From Archivesica marissinica (Eukaryota; Mollusca; Bivalvia; Venerida; Vesicomyidae): DNA of 64,000 nucleotides. Positions 9,801 through 17,425 of the stretch are shown here, piece after piece (the first letter of the stretch is position 1; the number at the start of each line of letters is the position of its first letter). Both the position numbers and the translations under genes were made by a program. Below the pieces are notes generated by a model. The model was given only the letters and a program-made list of their open reading frames with translations. It searched no databases and was not told the DNA's origin. The stretch spans positions 40,284,368-40,348,367 of the forward strand of contig CM026394.1 of the NCBI GenBank assembly GCA_014843695.1. The letters are read 5' to 3'.

Positions 9801-11667
9801 TTTATAAGGGTCAGACGGGGGATCGAACCTGTGATCCCTGGATTACCAGTCCAGCGTGTTACCACTGGACTGCAGATCCGTATAGTGATTATACTCACTA
9901 TAATAAACACACACTTTACTTTTATACGTAAATTTAAAACCCTGTCGTGACGTCATACCTTTGTACATGAAGTCCGTTTAATTAATATTGAACTAATGTC
10001 AAAATGCAAAATGTATTTTATTAAACACTACGCGTAAATATACGAAATTATCAATTTTAATTAAAAGGATTTTGTTGTATAAGTGTGTGTTTATTAGTAC
10101 TGTCTTCGGCTTATATCATATACATAAAAGTAGTATAAACTAACCTAGCGCCTATTACTGCCACAAGAGTGCCCGGTTTCACATGACCATATACTGAAAG
10201 AACAACATACATACCTCTTCAAGTGTGGTAAGCTTTTGTTTGTATTACATTTATTTATCGTCGCTACCGGTTGCCCATATGAGCGACGCCTCCTGAAGAG
10301 ATTAGTCATTTTAGATTTTGGAGGATAGTGCAATGATACAGAGAGAGAGAGAGAGAGACCCATTCCAGAGTCTCCTCTGGTTCTTTTACGTGCACGGTGT
10401 AAAGCACCGACACGAGACCTCGGTTTAACGTCCCATCTGAAAGACTGTTAATTGTATTAGGGTCAGACGGGGTATCGAACCTGCGATCCCTGGATTACCA
10501 GTCCAGCGTGTTACCACTGGACTACAGATCCGTATGTTTGGGGTAAGCGGACGAAAGGCACAGTATATATACTACTTATGATTGCTTTCCTCCTGCTTCA
10601 TGATACACTCATTTGTAACTGTTCTAACTGGCTATCATATTTGCAGTGTATATTTTGAGGCCCCGATAGATTACATTTATAACGTAACTTTATGAGTGGG
10701 GAGATATACAATACATACTATGTTGACCTTAACAATTAATTGATTAACGATAACTCTGCCTGGGACTCAATTTGTTACCATTATTGGTTTAAACATATGT
10801 ATTCGTTCATTATATATATACAGTACATATCTATTGTATAGCTATACAAAAGAAAATGGATTTAATCGGAAGCTTAAAGCTTATTGTGATTATCTCCCAT
10901 TATTGACAGGCAATATAACAGTAAAACTGCATGTATTGCTGCAAGTTCACATTCCAGATGTTTGGTAACTAGACACACGTATTATTGTGATGTCACGCAT
11001 ATAATTATTCACACACTGCTCATGATCGGCTTATATTTGGCATACAGTCAAACCTGTGTTAGTGGTCACCTCTATTAAGCAGTCAACCGGCGTGATAGCG
11101 CAGTGGATGCGCGTTCGCTTCACGTGTGAAAGGTCCGGAGTTCGAGCCCCACTGGAGCCGTTACGATTGTGCCCTTAGGCTAGGCATTTAAATTTCACGT
11201 TGCCTCTTCTCTCTCCCGCGTGGCGATGGATTCCATCAGGAATGAGGTCTCGAGAGTGATTTATATAAGTTGAAATAACTTGTTTCGCAATCGAGCTAAA
11301 ATAAATTTGTATAAACTAACCTGCATTAAGCAGCCATTTTTCAGATACCTATTAAGTTTAGCATCAATTGAATAAGAGCAAACTATACTAACAGTATATA
11401 CAGTCTACATCCGCTATGTCGAATTCCGTCGGACCGAACAAAATATTTCGACATAACCGAAATGTGACTTTACATGTAATAGTGTCTGAAACGGGACTTT
11501 GATCCGATTTCGAGATAACCGGATAATTAGACATAACCGAATTTGACATAACGGATATAGACTGTAGGTGAATGCTTACCGTTCCTTATGATTGGTTTTG
11601 AATCTTTCTTTGTCTGTACATTAACATTTTCCCAGGAGAGGGTAACCGTCTCCGAACAGTTCACCAT
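765..11667 (-). CDS. ABCG-family (White-type) ABC half-transporter, 5' seven exons, partial
   Basis: Seven exons read right to left: 11667-11580, 10193-10145, 9067-8878, 8388-8218, 5722-5556, 3678-3607, 867-765. All have AG/GT borders and their phases fit, giving 840 bases and 280 codons with no stop. The product starts [12 protein letters not shown] and holds one whole nucleotide-binding domain. Its motifs are Walker A GASGAGKTS, Q-loop YVQQDD, signature ISGGE, Walker [15 protein letters not shown]-loop CTIHQPSS, then [13 protein letters not shown] and [21 protein letters not shown] proteins are half-transporters with the ATPase domain first and six membrane helices after. White, Scarlet and Brown dimers carry pigment precursors, and ABCG1/4 types carry lipids. 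The membrane domain must lie left of base 1. All catalytic motifs are intact, so the gene is probably functional. The substrate cannot be told from this part. Confidence 0.93.
955..1928. repeat. 27-bp minisatellite, about 36 units
   Basis: Tandem copies of a 27-base unit containing 'cataaagtcgttcttccact' and then 'cgtccac' or 'cgtcaat' variants; one unit near 1590 is shortened. Because 27 is divisible by three, the array is open in several frames on both strands (plus-strand VLPLVHHK; minus-strand MVDEWKNDF and EERLYDGRV). Openness in every direction and the lack of a start, signal or flanking domain argue against a protein. It lies in the ABCG intron between exons 6 and 7. Confidence 0.93.
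2125..2315. repeat. About 76-bp tandem repeat, 2.5 copies
   Basis: The block 'gtaactggttgtctccctta' followed by 'caccatta...tcaacgtggaatcc' and 'aacttatctt' occurs at about 2129 and 2205, and a third, truncated copy starts at about 2284. It is intronic in the ABCG gene. Confidence 0.7.
2323..2552 (-). repeat. SINE family A, near full-length copy
   Basis: On the minus strand it begins with a tRNA-like head (ggcgtgatagcgcagtggat, then ...ggagttcgagccccgctgg, i.e. A-box and B-box). The body 'ccgttacgattgtgccctta' follows, and it ends in the tail '...gcgaaacaagt' reverse-read at about 2350. It abuts a SINE family B copy at 2560. Confidence 0.8.
2560..2800 (-). repeat. SINE family B, tRNA head broken
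   Basis: Matches the consensus of the 10237-10530 copy ('atttatcgtcgctaccggtt', 'gcgacgcttcc', 'tcttttacgtgcatg', 'ggatcgaacctacgatccct'). It stops inside the tRNA-related head at 'ggattacgtgg', so the internal A-box is missing. Confidence 0.8.
2834..3030 (+). repeat. SINE family D, copy 1 (tRNA-like head)
   Basis: Starts with a degraded tRNA-like head 'cttgattaaggcgaccacct' and a good B-box 'aaggttcgaacctcg'. It continues with 'tgatatggccggttggtga' and 'agttaaataatggtta', all shared with 52121-52310. Two copies in one window with a common non-tRNA body support a SINE. Confidence 0.65.
3403..3590. mobile_element. Dispersed repeat family I (MITE-like)
   Basis: Shares 'gggccgtattgagtttctga' and the terminal 'tcgacagactggaac' plus 'tcaggcta' with copies at 29499-29660 (opposite orientation), 37495-37845 and 55660-55780. 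The end sequence TAGCCTGGGTTCCAGTCTGT appears at the outer edges of copies in both orientations, which suggests terminal inverted repeats. It lies immediately beside ABCG exon 6. Confidence 0.55.
3607..3678 (-). CDS. ABCG exon 6
   Basis: A 72-base exon encoding [20 protein letters not shown] and FYS. It was found by looking for the segment between the H-loop and the NPADFY linker. The acceptor tttacag ends at 3679 and the donor gtaatt starts at 3606. It takes two bases from exon 5 and leaves two for exon 7, so it is in phase on both sides. It has no ATG-initiated frame of its own. Confidence 0.92.
4055..4250 (-). repeat. SINE family C copy
   Basis: Minus-strand tRNA-like head (gattagcgcagtggttagcg, B-box gggttcgatcctcgga) followed by 'cggacaggtgggtactccg' and 'cacgaatgaccacattta'. 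The tail ends at 'caacgagaatta'. It matches 17165-17425, 32150-32228 and 37612-37828. Confidence 0.8.
4370..4585. repeat. 43-bp tandem repeat, about 5 units
   Basis: The unit contains 'ataataatttcacaaagagt' and 'ttatcgccttctta', recurring at steps of about 43 bases between 4413 and 4541. It is intronic and AT-rich. Beyond it, 4586-5112 holds only AT-rich DNA with a short duplication ('taactcgtccg...gttcaaaacaag') near 4866-4935. Confidence 0.7.
5113..5235. repeat. Dispersed repeat family K, copy 1
   Basis: Shares 'aaaatggatttaatcg' and 'aagcttaaagcttattg' plus the upstream 'ttggtttaaa' block with 10785-10910. Both copies are in the same orientation inside introns of the ABCG gene. No coding content. 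Confidence 0.6.
5556..5722 (-). CDS. ABCG exon 5 (Walker B, D-loop, H-loop)
   Basis: Encodes [20 protein letters not shown] to DLFALFH. LLFCDE carries the Walker B aspartate and the catalytic glutamate, and CTIHQPSS carries the switch histidine. The acceptor gatttcag ends at 5723 and the donor gtaagt starts at 5555. Phase 0 in, two bases out. The open frame with an ATG near 5730 is in a different frame and is not the gene. Confidence 0.95.
5961..6445. mobile_element. MITE M1 copy 1, TTAA-flanked
   Basis: 485 bp bounded by TTAA on both sides, with terminal inverted repeats ttaaagcgacattacat (left) and atgtagtgtcgctttaa (right). The second copy at 52554-53051 has the same ends and interior ('gcattgctactacaaattct'). 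TTAA duplications are typical of piggyBac and Kolobok elements. No transposase frame, so it is non-autonomous. Confidence 0.85.
6550..6940 (-). mobile_element. RTE-like LINE, 3' end of ORF2 (5'-truncated)
   Basis: On the minus strand the frame reads [26 protein letters not shown] and [12 protein letters not shown], ending [10 protein letters not shown]. This is the conserved C-terminal region after the reverse transcriptase in many animal LINEs of RTE/Tx-like type. It ends in a (GAT)n run at 6554-6570, as expected for a LINE 3' terminus with a short microsatellite tail. It lies in ABCG intron 4. The plus-strand frame over it is an antisense shadow. Confidence 0.8.
7400..7745. other. Non-coding intron sequence, weakly MITE-like
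   Basis: Contains 'atgttgtttgctatt' and its reverse 'aatagcaaacaacat' (about 7469 and 7511), plus short repeats 'tatcggcgtagctgcaaagt'. It has the look of a small inverted-repeat element, but no clear ends were found. No gene seen. Confidence 0.3.
7745..7897 (+). repeat. SINE family C, head-truncated copy
   Basis: Begins inside the tRNA-like head ('tcgcttctcaccaatg', B-box 'ggattcgatcc') and runs through 'ggtttactcccaaacgaat' to 'gagagtgattaa', 'ttgtttcgcagttgttg' and 'aaataaat'. It is followed directly by a SINE family B copy in the other orientation. Confidence 0.7.
7905..8180 (-). repeat. SINE family B copy
   Basis: Full body from 'tttacgtttatttatcgtcg' to 'ggtatcgaacctgctatccc' and 'aactggactacctatcc'. 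Its tRNA head begins only about 36 bases downstream of the ABCG exon 4 donor. Confidence 0.85.
8218..8388 (-). CDS. ABCG exon 4 (signature motif)
   Basis: 57 codons from [20 protein letters not shown] to the ABC signature [15 protein letters not shown]. The acceptor acattacag ends at 8389 and the donor gtatat starts at 8217. Phase 0 on both sides. The order '[14 protein letters not shown]' closely follows White-type proteins. The downstream residues printed in the longer open frame are read-through into the intron and the SINE. Confidence 0.95.
8428..8680. repeat. About 122-bp tandem duplication in ABCG intron 3
   Basis: The block 'ataggtgtctaacacaatgt' through 'atgaacataaaacgtctt' to 'actaccggaaatgac' is repeated once, with small changes, between 8553 and 8680. 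No coding content. Confidence 0.7.
8878..9067 (-). CDS. ABCG exon 3 (Walker A to Q-loop)
   Basis: One base completes the serine of Walker A, then [20 protein letters not shown] to YVQQDDLF and EHLIFR. Acceptor tttacag ends at 9068 and donor gtaaac starts at 8877. The lysine and threonine of GAGKT that contact ATP phosphates are present. Confidence 0.95.
9070..9455. other. Intron sequence without recognised element
   Basis: AT-rich sequence of ABCG intron 2, between exon 3 and a SINE family B copy. I see no tandem array, inverted repeat or coding stretch. Confidence 0.4.
9465..9885 (-). repeat. SINE family B copy split by a nested tRNA-like insert
   Basis: The 3' part of the SINE ('tttacgtttatttatcgtcg' at 9469) and the rest ('cccatatgagcgacg' from 9629 to the tRNA head ending near 9880) are separated by about 140 bases of unrelated tRNA-like sequence. 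The tRNA part reads on the minus strand with B-box ggttcgatccc. Confidence 0.85.
9488..9628 (-). repeat. SINE family E (Pro-like tRNA head) nested in SINE B
   Basis: Minus strand: 'ggcatccgtgggccagtggt' then 'agagcgtcggatttggaatc' and B-box 'gggttcgatactcgg'. If folded as a tRNA, the anticodon loop TTTGGAA gives TGG (proline-type). Only one copy is seen, so its status as a SINE rests on the nested position and the short non-tRNA extension. Confidence 0.55.
9943..10140 (+). repeat. Dispersed family F, copy 1
   Basis: Shares 'tgtcgtgacgtcatacctttgt', here cut to 'gtgacgtcatacctttgt', with 'acgaaattatcaattttaat' and 'aagtgtgtgttt...ggcttatat', all found in copies at 11738, 46680 (reverse), 55225 and 57285. 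It ends next to ABCG exon 2. Confidence 0.65.
10145..10193 (-). CDS. ABCG exon 2
   Basis: A 49-base exon encoding [17 protein letters not shown], the strand just before the P-loop. The acceptor ctttcag ends at 10194 and the donor gttagt starts at 10144. Two bases complete the codon from exon 1, and two are left for exon 3. Confidence 0.93.
10237..10530 (-). repeat. SINE family B, best full-length copy
   Basis: Minus strand: tRNA-like head 'tagtccagtggtaacacgct', 'ggactggtaatccag' and B-box 'ggttcgata'. The anticodon stem-loop CTGGA-CTGGTAA-TCCAG places GGT as anticodon, suggesting descent from tRNA-Thr. The roughly 220-base body ends with 'cgtcgctcatatgggcaa' and 'cgacgataaat'. A 12-base (ag) run at 10339-10355 is private to this copy. 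It begins about 45 bases from the ABCG exon 2 acceptor. Confidence 0.88.
10785..10910. repeat. Dispersed repeat family K, copy 2
   Basis: Same blocks as 5113-5235 ('aaaatggatttaatcg', 'aagcttaaagcttattg') in ABCG intron 1. Confidence 0.6.
11045..11375. mobile_element. MITE M4 copy interrupted by a SINE
   Basis: The left end 'cagtcaaacctgtgttagtg' after TA (11043-11044) runs to about 11088. It resumes at about 11325 with 'taacctgcattaagcagcca', the same order as the intact copy 49154-49331. The intervening SINE A therefore jumped into this MITE. The right end is lost. Confidence 0.7.
11089..11330 (+). repeat. SINE family A, full-length copy
   Basis: tRNA-like head 'ggcgtgatagcgcagtggat' with B-box 'ggagttcgagcccc'. 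The body is 'cgttacgattgtgccctta', 'ttgcctcttctctctcc' and 'gaatgaggtctcgagagtga', and the tail 'acttgtttcgcaatcgagct' is followed by 'aaaataaatttgtataaact'. An aacc motif flanks both sides, a possible short target duplication. Confidence 0.85.
11401..11564. mobile_element. MITE M3 copy 1, pogo/Tigger-like, TA-flanked
   Basis: Ends are CAGTCTACATCCGCTATGTC and, inverted, CAGTCTATATCCGTTATGTC, each next to TA. TA duplications and CAGT starts are typical of pogo/Tigger-type elements. Internally it is rich in 'cgacataaccga' in both orientations. It ends 15 bases from the ABCG exon 1 donor. Confidence 0.8.
11580..11667 (-). CDS. ABCG exon 1 (probable start codon)
   Basis: Encodes [20 protein letters not shown] and then KDSKPIIRN, the first strand region of the ATPase domain. 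The ATG at 11667-11665 sits in accaccatgg, an excellent eukaryotic start context. The frame is also open upstream to 11712, and a possible acceptor (ggtacag ending near 11690) could instead join an earlier exon, which would lengthen the N-terminus. White-type proteins usually have a longer N-terminal tail, so the start is only probable. Donor gtaagc starts at 11579. Confidence 0.8.
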
Positions 11668-11737
11668 GGTGGTTCGGGAATCATGTCTGTACCAACATAA
11701 TGAAACACGCATGCACTATAAGGTTTATATTCGACAT

Positions 11738-11900
11738 TAAAACACTGTTGTGGCGCCATACCTTTGTGCTTGCAGTCCATTAGTATTAGTATTGGACAGC
11801 TGTCAAAAGGCCAGAGTATTATGTTAAATCCTACTTGTAGATGTACAAAATTAACAATTTTAATTAGATTGAACTGTGCTGTTATCAAAATCGTGTTAAT
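11738..11900 (+). repeat. Dispersed family F, copy 2
   Basis: Shares 'catacctttgtgcttgcagt' and 'aaaaggccagagtatta' with the other copies. The CRE-like palindrome found in other copies is mutated here (ggcgcc). It is upstream of the probable ABCG start. Confidence 0.65.
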
Positions 11901-12399
11901 TAACTGGTAACATTATTTTACAAATAAGAACTCATTGCATATACTGTAGGAGATCAGATATAGTAATTTAATACTCATTAGAAGCGATAGTGGCATACAT
12001 TTGTTAGCATGTTGTGCAAAGGAAACAACGATAAAAACAGAGGAAAACATTAATATGACCTATCTACTTGTAGAGAGTATTCAAGGGCAGTAACTGACCG
12101 ATGTCTCTCATTACTTATCTAGTTGCACTACAACTGGGTGGTCCTTGTGACGCTCTGACAGGACAGGCGTTAAAAAGAATTGTTTAAACTTAAGTGTACA
12201 TCCAAATTTTCATGCACCATTCTATATTTAAAATTATGTGTTAGACTTGTCCGATGAACTAATTGTCTCAATATCAAAATATGGATGTGATTTATGGAGC
12301 ACCAATGATTCAAAAACACACAAAGAGCAAGAAAACTAACTAACAAACTAATGTTATATACGACGAACTAGGATAACACATTAATCAAAGATGACTATA

Positions 12400-12915
12400 G
12401 AGAATAAAACATATCTATTAAATACATATATAACGTGCTGATAAATTACATGGAACTGTTAGCAAATCAAGAATAACTGGACTCAAGTGGTCAAAAATAT
12501 ATATTAAATACATGTATAATGTGCTGGTAAATGACATGAAACGCTTAGCAAGCAAGAATAACTGGACTCAATCGGTCATAAATATATATTAAATACATGT
12601 ACATGTATAATGTGCTGGTAAATGACACGGAACGCTTAGCAGACAAGAATAACTGGACTCAATCGGTCATAAATATATATTAAATACATGTATAATGTGC
12701 TGGTAAATGACATGGAACGCTTAGTAATCAAGAATAACTGGACTCAAGTGGTCAAAAATATATATTAAATACACGTATAATATGCTGGTAAATGACACGG
12801 AACGCTTAGTAATCAAGAATAACTGGACTCAATCGGTCATAAATATATATTAAATACATGTATAATGTGCTGGTAAATGACATGGAACGCTTAGCAAGCA
12901 AGAATAACTGGACTC
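12400..12915. repeat. 86-90 bp tandem repeat, about 6 units
   Basis: The unit contains 'tgtgctggtaaatgacatgg', 'aacgcttagcaagcaagaat' and 'aactggactcaatcggtcat', followed by 'aaatatatattaaatacatg'. Copies differ by a few bases. No frame is conserved. Confidence 0.85.
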
Positions 12916-13015
12916 AATCTCAAAGAAATCCCTGAAGAATGAGGATTCTGTCATGAATGGATATATCTAGGAAACTATTATTGGAGTGTTGTAAGCAAAT
13001 GTACAAATATACATA

Positions 13016-13196
13016 CAGTCTACATCCGCTATGTCGAATTCCGTCGAACAAAATACTTCGACCTAACCGAAATTTGACTTAACGAAATTCGATATAAACG
13101 GAGCCAGTTATATGTGTCTTAAACTGGACTTTGATACGATTTCGAGATAACTGGAGATTTCGACATAACCGACTTTGACATAACGGGTGTAGACTG
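13016..13196. mobile_element. MITE M3 copy 2
   Basis: Same inverted ends as 11401-11564 ('cagtctacatccgctatgtc' and '...gggtgtagactg'), flanked by TA at 13014-13015 and 13197-13198. Followed by a short (ta) run. Confidence 0.8.
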
Positions 13197-13199
13197 TAT

Positions 13200-13830
13200 A
13201 TATATATATATAGACTGGAATGAAGCATTATAAATTCTTCAGACGTCGGTTTCAAAAGTTACATAGAACACATAAAAGATCATGAACTCTAGAACAGCAT
13301 TGATAAGACTGGGAGTGTCGGCGCACAGATTATCAATAAAATCAGGGTTATTACATAAGCGTAATAAAATTCCCTGACATGAAAGTAGATGTAGCACATG
13401 CAACGTATTAGAAAATGAATTCCATTTTTTTTCCATTTTCTATTTGAATGCCAATTATATAACGATAATTATTCGAAGTACTTACAGTACTGGAAACGTC
13501 CAAATTTCCCCACATTTATAGAATTGTTATCATCAGTAAATTCTGGTATATTGAAAACTGTTTTTGTCTCTTAATGCATTTGAGTTAAGAAACTTAACTT
13601 ATTATTAGTTTCATACGTGTCTGCGCACGCGTTAAATGTACAAGGTTGTCTTTTGAATACAGACAGCTATAACTGAACATTTACTATGCAACATAATTGT
13701 CGGAGATGTTATGATTTCATCTCTGTTAAAGATAGCTAAAGTGTCTCATCGATATACTATGTCTATTATATATTAATGTACTTCGTCGGTAGTTTGGATT
13801 TATGAAGGCTATAAGTACAGATATATATAT
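13200..13830. other. No element recognised
   Basis: AT-rich sequence of mixed composition. Short frames exist, but none shows a domain, splice pattern or repeat relation. Confidence 0.35.
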
Positions 13831-13831
13831 T

Positions 13832-14229
13832 AGGGATGGCAACGAATAGCGATTATACTATTCGAATATTCGATAGAATTTTATCAAAAACTCAAAATCA
13901 CTCAAACTCTTATAAAAATTGCCAAACTAACCTAATTTCTAACTAACCTATCTCCCCGACCCCCTTGGCACCTATGACCGGGAAAATAAATAAAAAATTA
14001 CACAAAAAAACAACCTAATTTCTGTTTTACGCGTTAACGTCATCTTCTTCAAATGATTATTCAGATTGATATGGTACCCGAAAACGGTAAATCCAATGCG
14101 CATAGATTACACCTAGCAGTTTTCTTATTCTCAGAGCGAGTAAAGCATTTCCAAACGTGTGAATGAGCAGGTGGCATTTTTGAGGACAATATAATATTTT
14201 TCCCCAATATTCGAATATTCGTTGCCATA
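13832..14229. mobile_element. hAT-like MITE
   Basis: Begins 'agggatggcaacgaata' and ends with 'cgaatattcgttgccat', an inverted match. The sub-terminal 'attcgaatattcg' occurs near both ends. 'AGGGATGGCAAC' ends are familiar from animal hAT elements. No transposase frame of note. The 8-bp duplication is not clear because the flanks are (ta)-rich. Confidence 0.6.
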
Positions 14230-14347
14230 ATAATATATATCTGCTTTCAGCATTAGACAGATCTCCAACTAAACCCAGCATTAGACATATACAACACAAA
14301 TTAAACTTCAATATGTGTGGCTGTACTTTTCATAATGTTCTTATATA

Positions 14348-15656
14348 CTATGCAAAAAAAAGAAACTTTACATGGGGTACTGATGGTTATAACGTCACTC
14401 TGGAACAATATAGTGTACGTATGTAAATGTTATATGAAACTTGGAAGCAATATCTGTGAGTTTGTAACAGCGTCGGTAATGGGTTTCTTCAAAATGAAGG
14501 TCAAATTTGAGGTCAAAAGACATAGGGGTCGATTTCAAAAATCATAAAAAGGTGAAGAAATGTTTTAGTGACATTTTGAGTATCAGTCTGAATGCTTATG
14601 TGCATTAAGTTGTGTTAATAACGTGTGTGACCGCCGTTGGCCCTAATGCAGGTTGCTATTCTCCTCCTCATGGAATTTGTGAGACGGCGAATGACGTCAT
14701 TGTGTATGTTCTGCCATTCAACAAGGAGGGCATGTTTCAGGTCATTGACATTGTTGATTTGATGATTATTGCGTACCCGACGCCCAAGCTCGTCCCACAT
14801 GTGTTCTATGGGGTTTTGGTCGGGCGAAACCGCCGGCCACGGCAAGACGTTGACGCCGTTCTGAGCCAAAAACTGTGTCGTAACACGAGCTGTGTGGGGT
14901 CTCGCGTTGTCCTGTTGCAGAATCACTCCAGGACCTCGATTTTGCATAACTGGGAGGAGATTGTTCCTCAGGATGTTCACATAGCCTACTGCATTAAGGT
15001 TGCCCGGAACGATGACCAAATCTGTTTTATGATTGTCCATTATACCCACCCAAACCATGACGCTGCCACCGCCAAACCTGTCTCATTCCTGCACGCAACA
15101 TTGGACAAATCTCTCGTTCCGTCGCCTGTAAACTCTGACCCTACCGTCAGCAAAGCTGACCCTGAAGCGTGACTCGTCAGTAAAAACACGTTTCGCCATT
15201 GGGCTCGGGTCCAGTTCCTGTGACGTCGAGCCCAAGCTAAGCGGGCAGCTCTGTGATGCGCAGTTAGAATTTGTCCTGTATGAGGTCGACGCGCACGAAT
15301 GTGTGGTATATCTTGTCTAAGACGATTACGTATCGTCTGAGCCGAGACCCTGAGCCGCCGTGCAGTTACCGTTGCTGGGGTAAAGCGATTACGCAAATGA
15401 GATAACGTAATGAAGCGGTCGTCTCTACGTGACGTCGCTCGGGGCCTACCTGATCTCGGCCTATCCGTAACTGACCCAGTAGTTGCATCCCGAGTTGTCA
15501 GGTTGTGAATTGTTTGCCTAGAGCACCCAAAATGAAGAGCGTCGGTGTACTCTCTATACTCAGGCCAATAAGTAAATATCGATAACGTTCACATAAAGTC
15601 ACCGTTATCCCTCTAAAACAGGTCATACAGTATGTAAAGTTTCTTTTTTTGTTGAG
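14348..15656 (-). mobile_element. Tc1-like DNA transposon, whole element, inactivated
   Basis: 1309 bp flanked by TA on each side. The ends are imperfect inverted repeats sharing 'aaaaaaagaaactttacat'. The size is usual for Tc1-type elements. The transposase lies on the minus strand. Scraps like the neighbouring 31-bp repeat ('cagcattagacagat') lie left of it and the array itself starts just right of it, so it may have inserted into that repeat. Confidence 0.88.
14615..15560 (-). pseudogene. Tc1-family transposase, broken by frameshift and stop
   Basis: Read from about 15560 downwards: an N-terminal helix-turn-helix part with GSVTDRPRSGRPRATSRRDD, then LRNRFTPATVTARRL, then the DDE catalytic part. 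The first aspartate is in TDESRF (about 15170). The second is in QQDNARPHTA, and the glutamate is in SPDQNPIEHMWDEL, with DD34E-type spacing. The frame shifts in a run of five A/T at about 15180-15187, and there is an in-frame stop at 15085-15083. The piece after the stop is open to 14615. All catalytic residues survive, so decay is recent or mild. The long plus-strand frame here is antisense. Confidence 0.9.
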
Positions 15657-15759
15657 TATATTATAAATGTATGCATAAATCTATAATATCAAACTATATC
15701 CATAAACAAAAAACATATAAATGCCATGCAAGGTCTGCCTAAGTGTTCCATATATACTT

Positions 15760-16690
15760 CATCACAATTAGGCAGACCGTTTTATATATGTTCAGCATTA
15801 GGCAGATATTGCATATATATGTTCAGCATTATGCAGATATTGCATATATATGTTCAGCATTAGGCAGATATTTCATATATATGTTCAGCATTATACAGAT
15901 ATTGCATATATATTATCAGCATTAGGTAGATATTGCATATATATGTTCAGCATTAGGCAGATATTGCATATATATTATCAGCATTAGGCAGATATTGCAT
16001 ATATATTATCAGCATTAGGCAGATATTGCATATATATTATCAGCATTAGGCATATATTGCATATATATTATCAGCATTAGGCAGATATTGCATATATATG
16101 TTCAGCATTAGGCAGATATTGCATATATATTATCAGCATTAGGCAGATATTGCATATATATTATCAGCATTAGGCAGATATTGCATATATATTATCAGCA
16201 TTAGGCATATATTGCATATATATTATCAGCATTAGGCAGATATTGCATATATATGTTCAGCATTAGGCAGATATTGCATATATATTATCAGCATTAGGCA
16301 GATATTGCATATATATTATCAGCATTAGGCAGATATTGCATATATATTATCAGCATTAGGCAGATAGTGCATATATATGTTCAGCATTATGCAGATATTT
16401 CATATATATGTTCAGCATTAGGCAGATATTGCATATATATGTTCAGCATTATGCAGATATTACATATATATGTTCAGCATTATGCAGATATTGCATATAT
16501 ATTATCAGCATTGTGCAGATATTGCATATATATTATCATCAATAGGCAGATATTTCATATATATTATCAGCATTATGCAGATATTTCATATATATTATCA
16601 TCAATAGGCAGATATTTCATATATATATCAGCATTATGCAGATATTTCATATTATATATGTTGCAATCATTAGGCAGATATTATAGCATG
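15760..16690. repeat. 31-bp minisatellite, about 30 units, with 155-bp super-period
   Basis: The unit is 'gcattaggcagatattgcat' followed by 'atatattatca' or 'atatatgttca'. The gttca variant occurs at 15945, 16100 and 16255, and the 'ggcatatatt' variant occurs at about 16049 and 16204. Both step by 155 bases, so blocks of five units were themselves duplicated. The ORF translations (IYVQHYADIAYI) are artefacts. Confidence 0.9.
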
Positions 16691-16746
16691 CATCATTAAC
16701 GTAACACATATTTCTTACATACTCAACGTCGGACCTCATTCCTAAG

Positions 16747-16880
16747 CCCTGTGTTAGTTGTCTATTAAACAGCCAACCTATATTTTATTATACATTTTAG
16801 CTCTACTAAGCAGCCACCTGTGTTAATCAACTACTGCATGTGAAGACTAGGCTGGTTGCTTAAGACATGATTGACTGTAC
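16747..16880. mobile_element. MITE M4 degraded copy
   Basis: Contains 'gtctattaaacagccaacct', 'ctactaagcagccacctgtg' and the right end 'gcttaagacatgattgactg' followed by TA. Matches 49154-49331. Confidence 0.6.
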
Positions 16881-17164
16881 GTACAAGGCGAGTAGCAATG
16901 TACTATGAAAGCAGTTGGCCCAAATAGTAATTGAGAATTTAGATAATGGATATGCAAGATTTGAATTGTCAATGTATTAAAGATGAGCATAGCATAAGGA
17001 CCATAACTCTTGTAAAAGATGTAATAGCTAACGATTCTATTCAGGTTAAATCTGGGTGTATGTGATGGCGAGTCACCGTGCCAACTTACGAACGAAAATG
17101 TCAACATAGTAAATGAGGTGGACACGAGGTTTGAGTAGTAGAATTTTACATATATAGATATTTG

Positions 17165-17425
17165 TTTTTGTTTTTTGTATTAAAGCGTATTTACATTACA
17201 ACGATTGCGAAGCAGGTTTTAACAACTTATATTAATCACTCTCGTTGGCGCGGATGAAAGCGTGAATGTGGCCACCGTGTGGGAGGAAACCGGAGTACCC
17301 GGAGAAAACCCATATGTCCGATCTGGCGACAACAATACAATCTCACATACTTCTCGGTCCGAGGATCGAATCCGGGTTGCATTGGTGGGAAGCGAGCGCG
17401 CTAACCACTGCGCTAATTGTACAGC
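17165..17425 (-). repeat. SINE family C, near full-length with tail
   Basis: Minus strand: 'attagcgcagtggttagcgc', B-box 'gggttcgatcctcgga', body, 'ccgcgccaacgagagtgatt', and tail 'aatataagttgttaaaacct' plus 'gcttcgcaatcgttgtaatg'. The tail closely matches that of SINE family A although the head differs. Confidence 0.85.

Noticed and set aside
14612..15172. 186-codon plus-strand gene
   Set aside because: Antisense of the Tc1-like transposase, whose minus-strand motifs are clear.
15760..16690. CRISPR array
   Set aside because: The repeats are directly adjacent with no unique spacers, and the sequence is eukaryotic.
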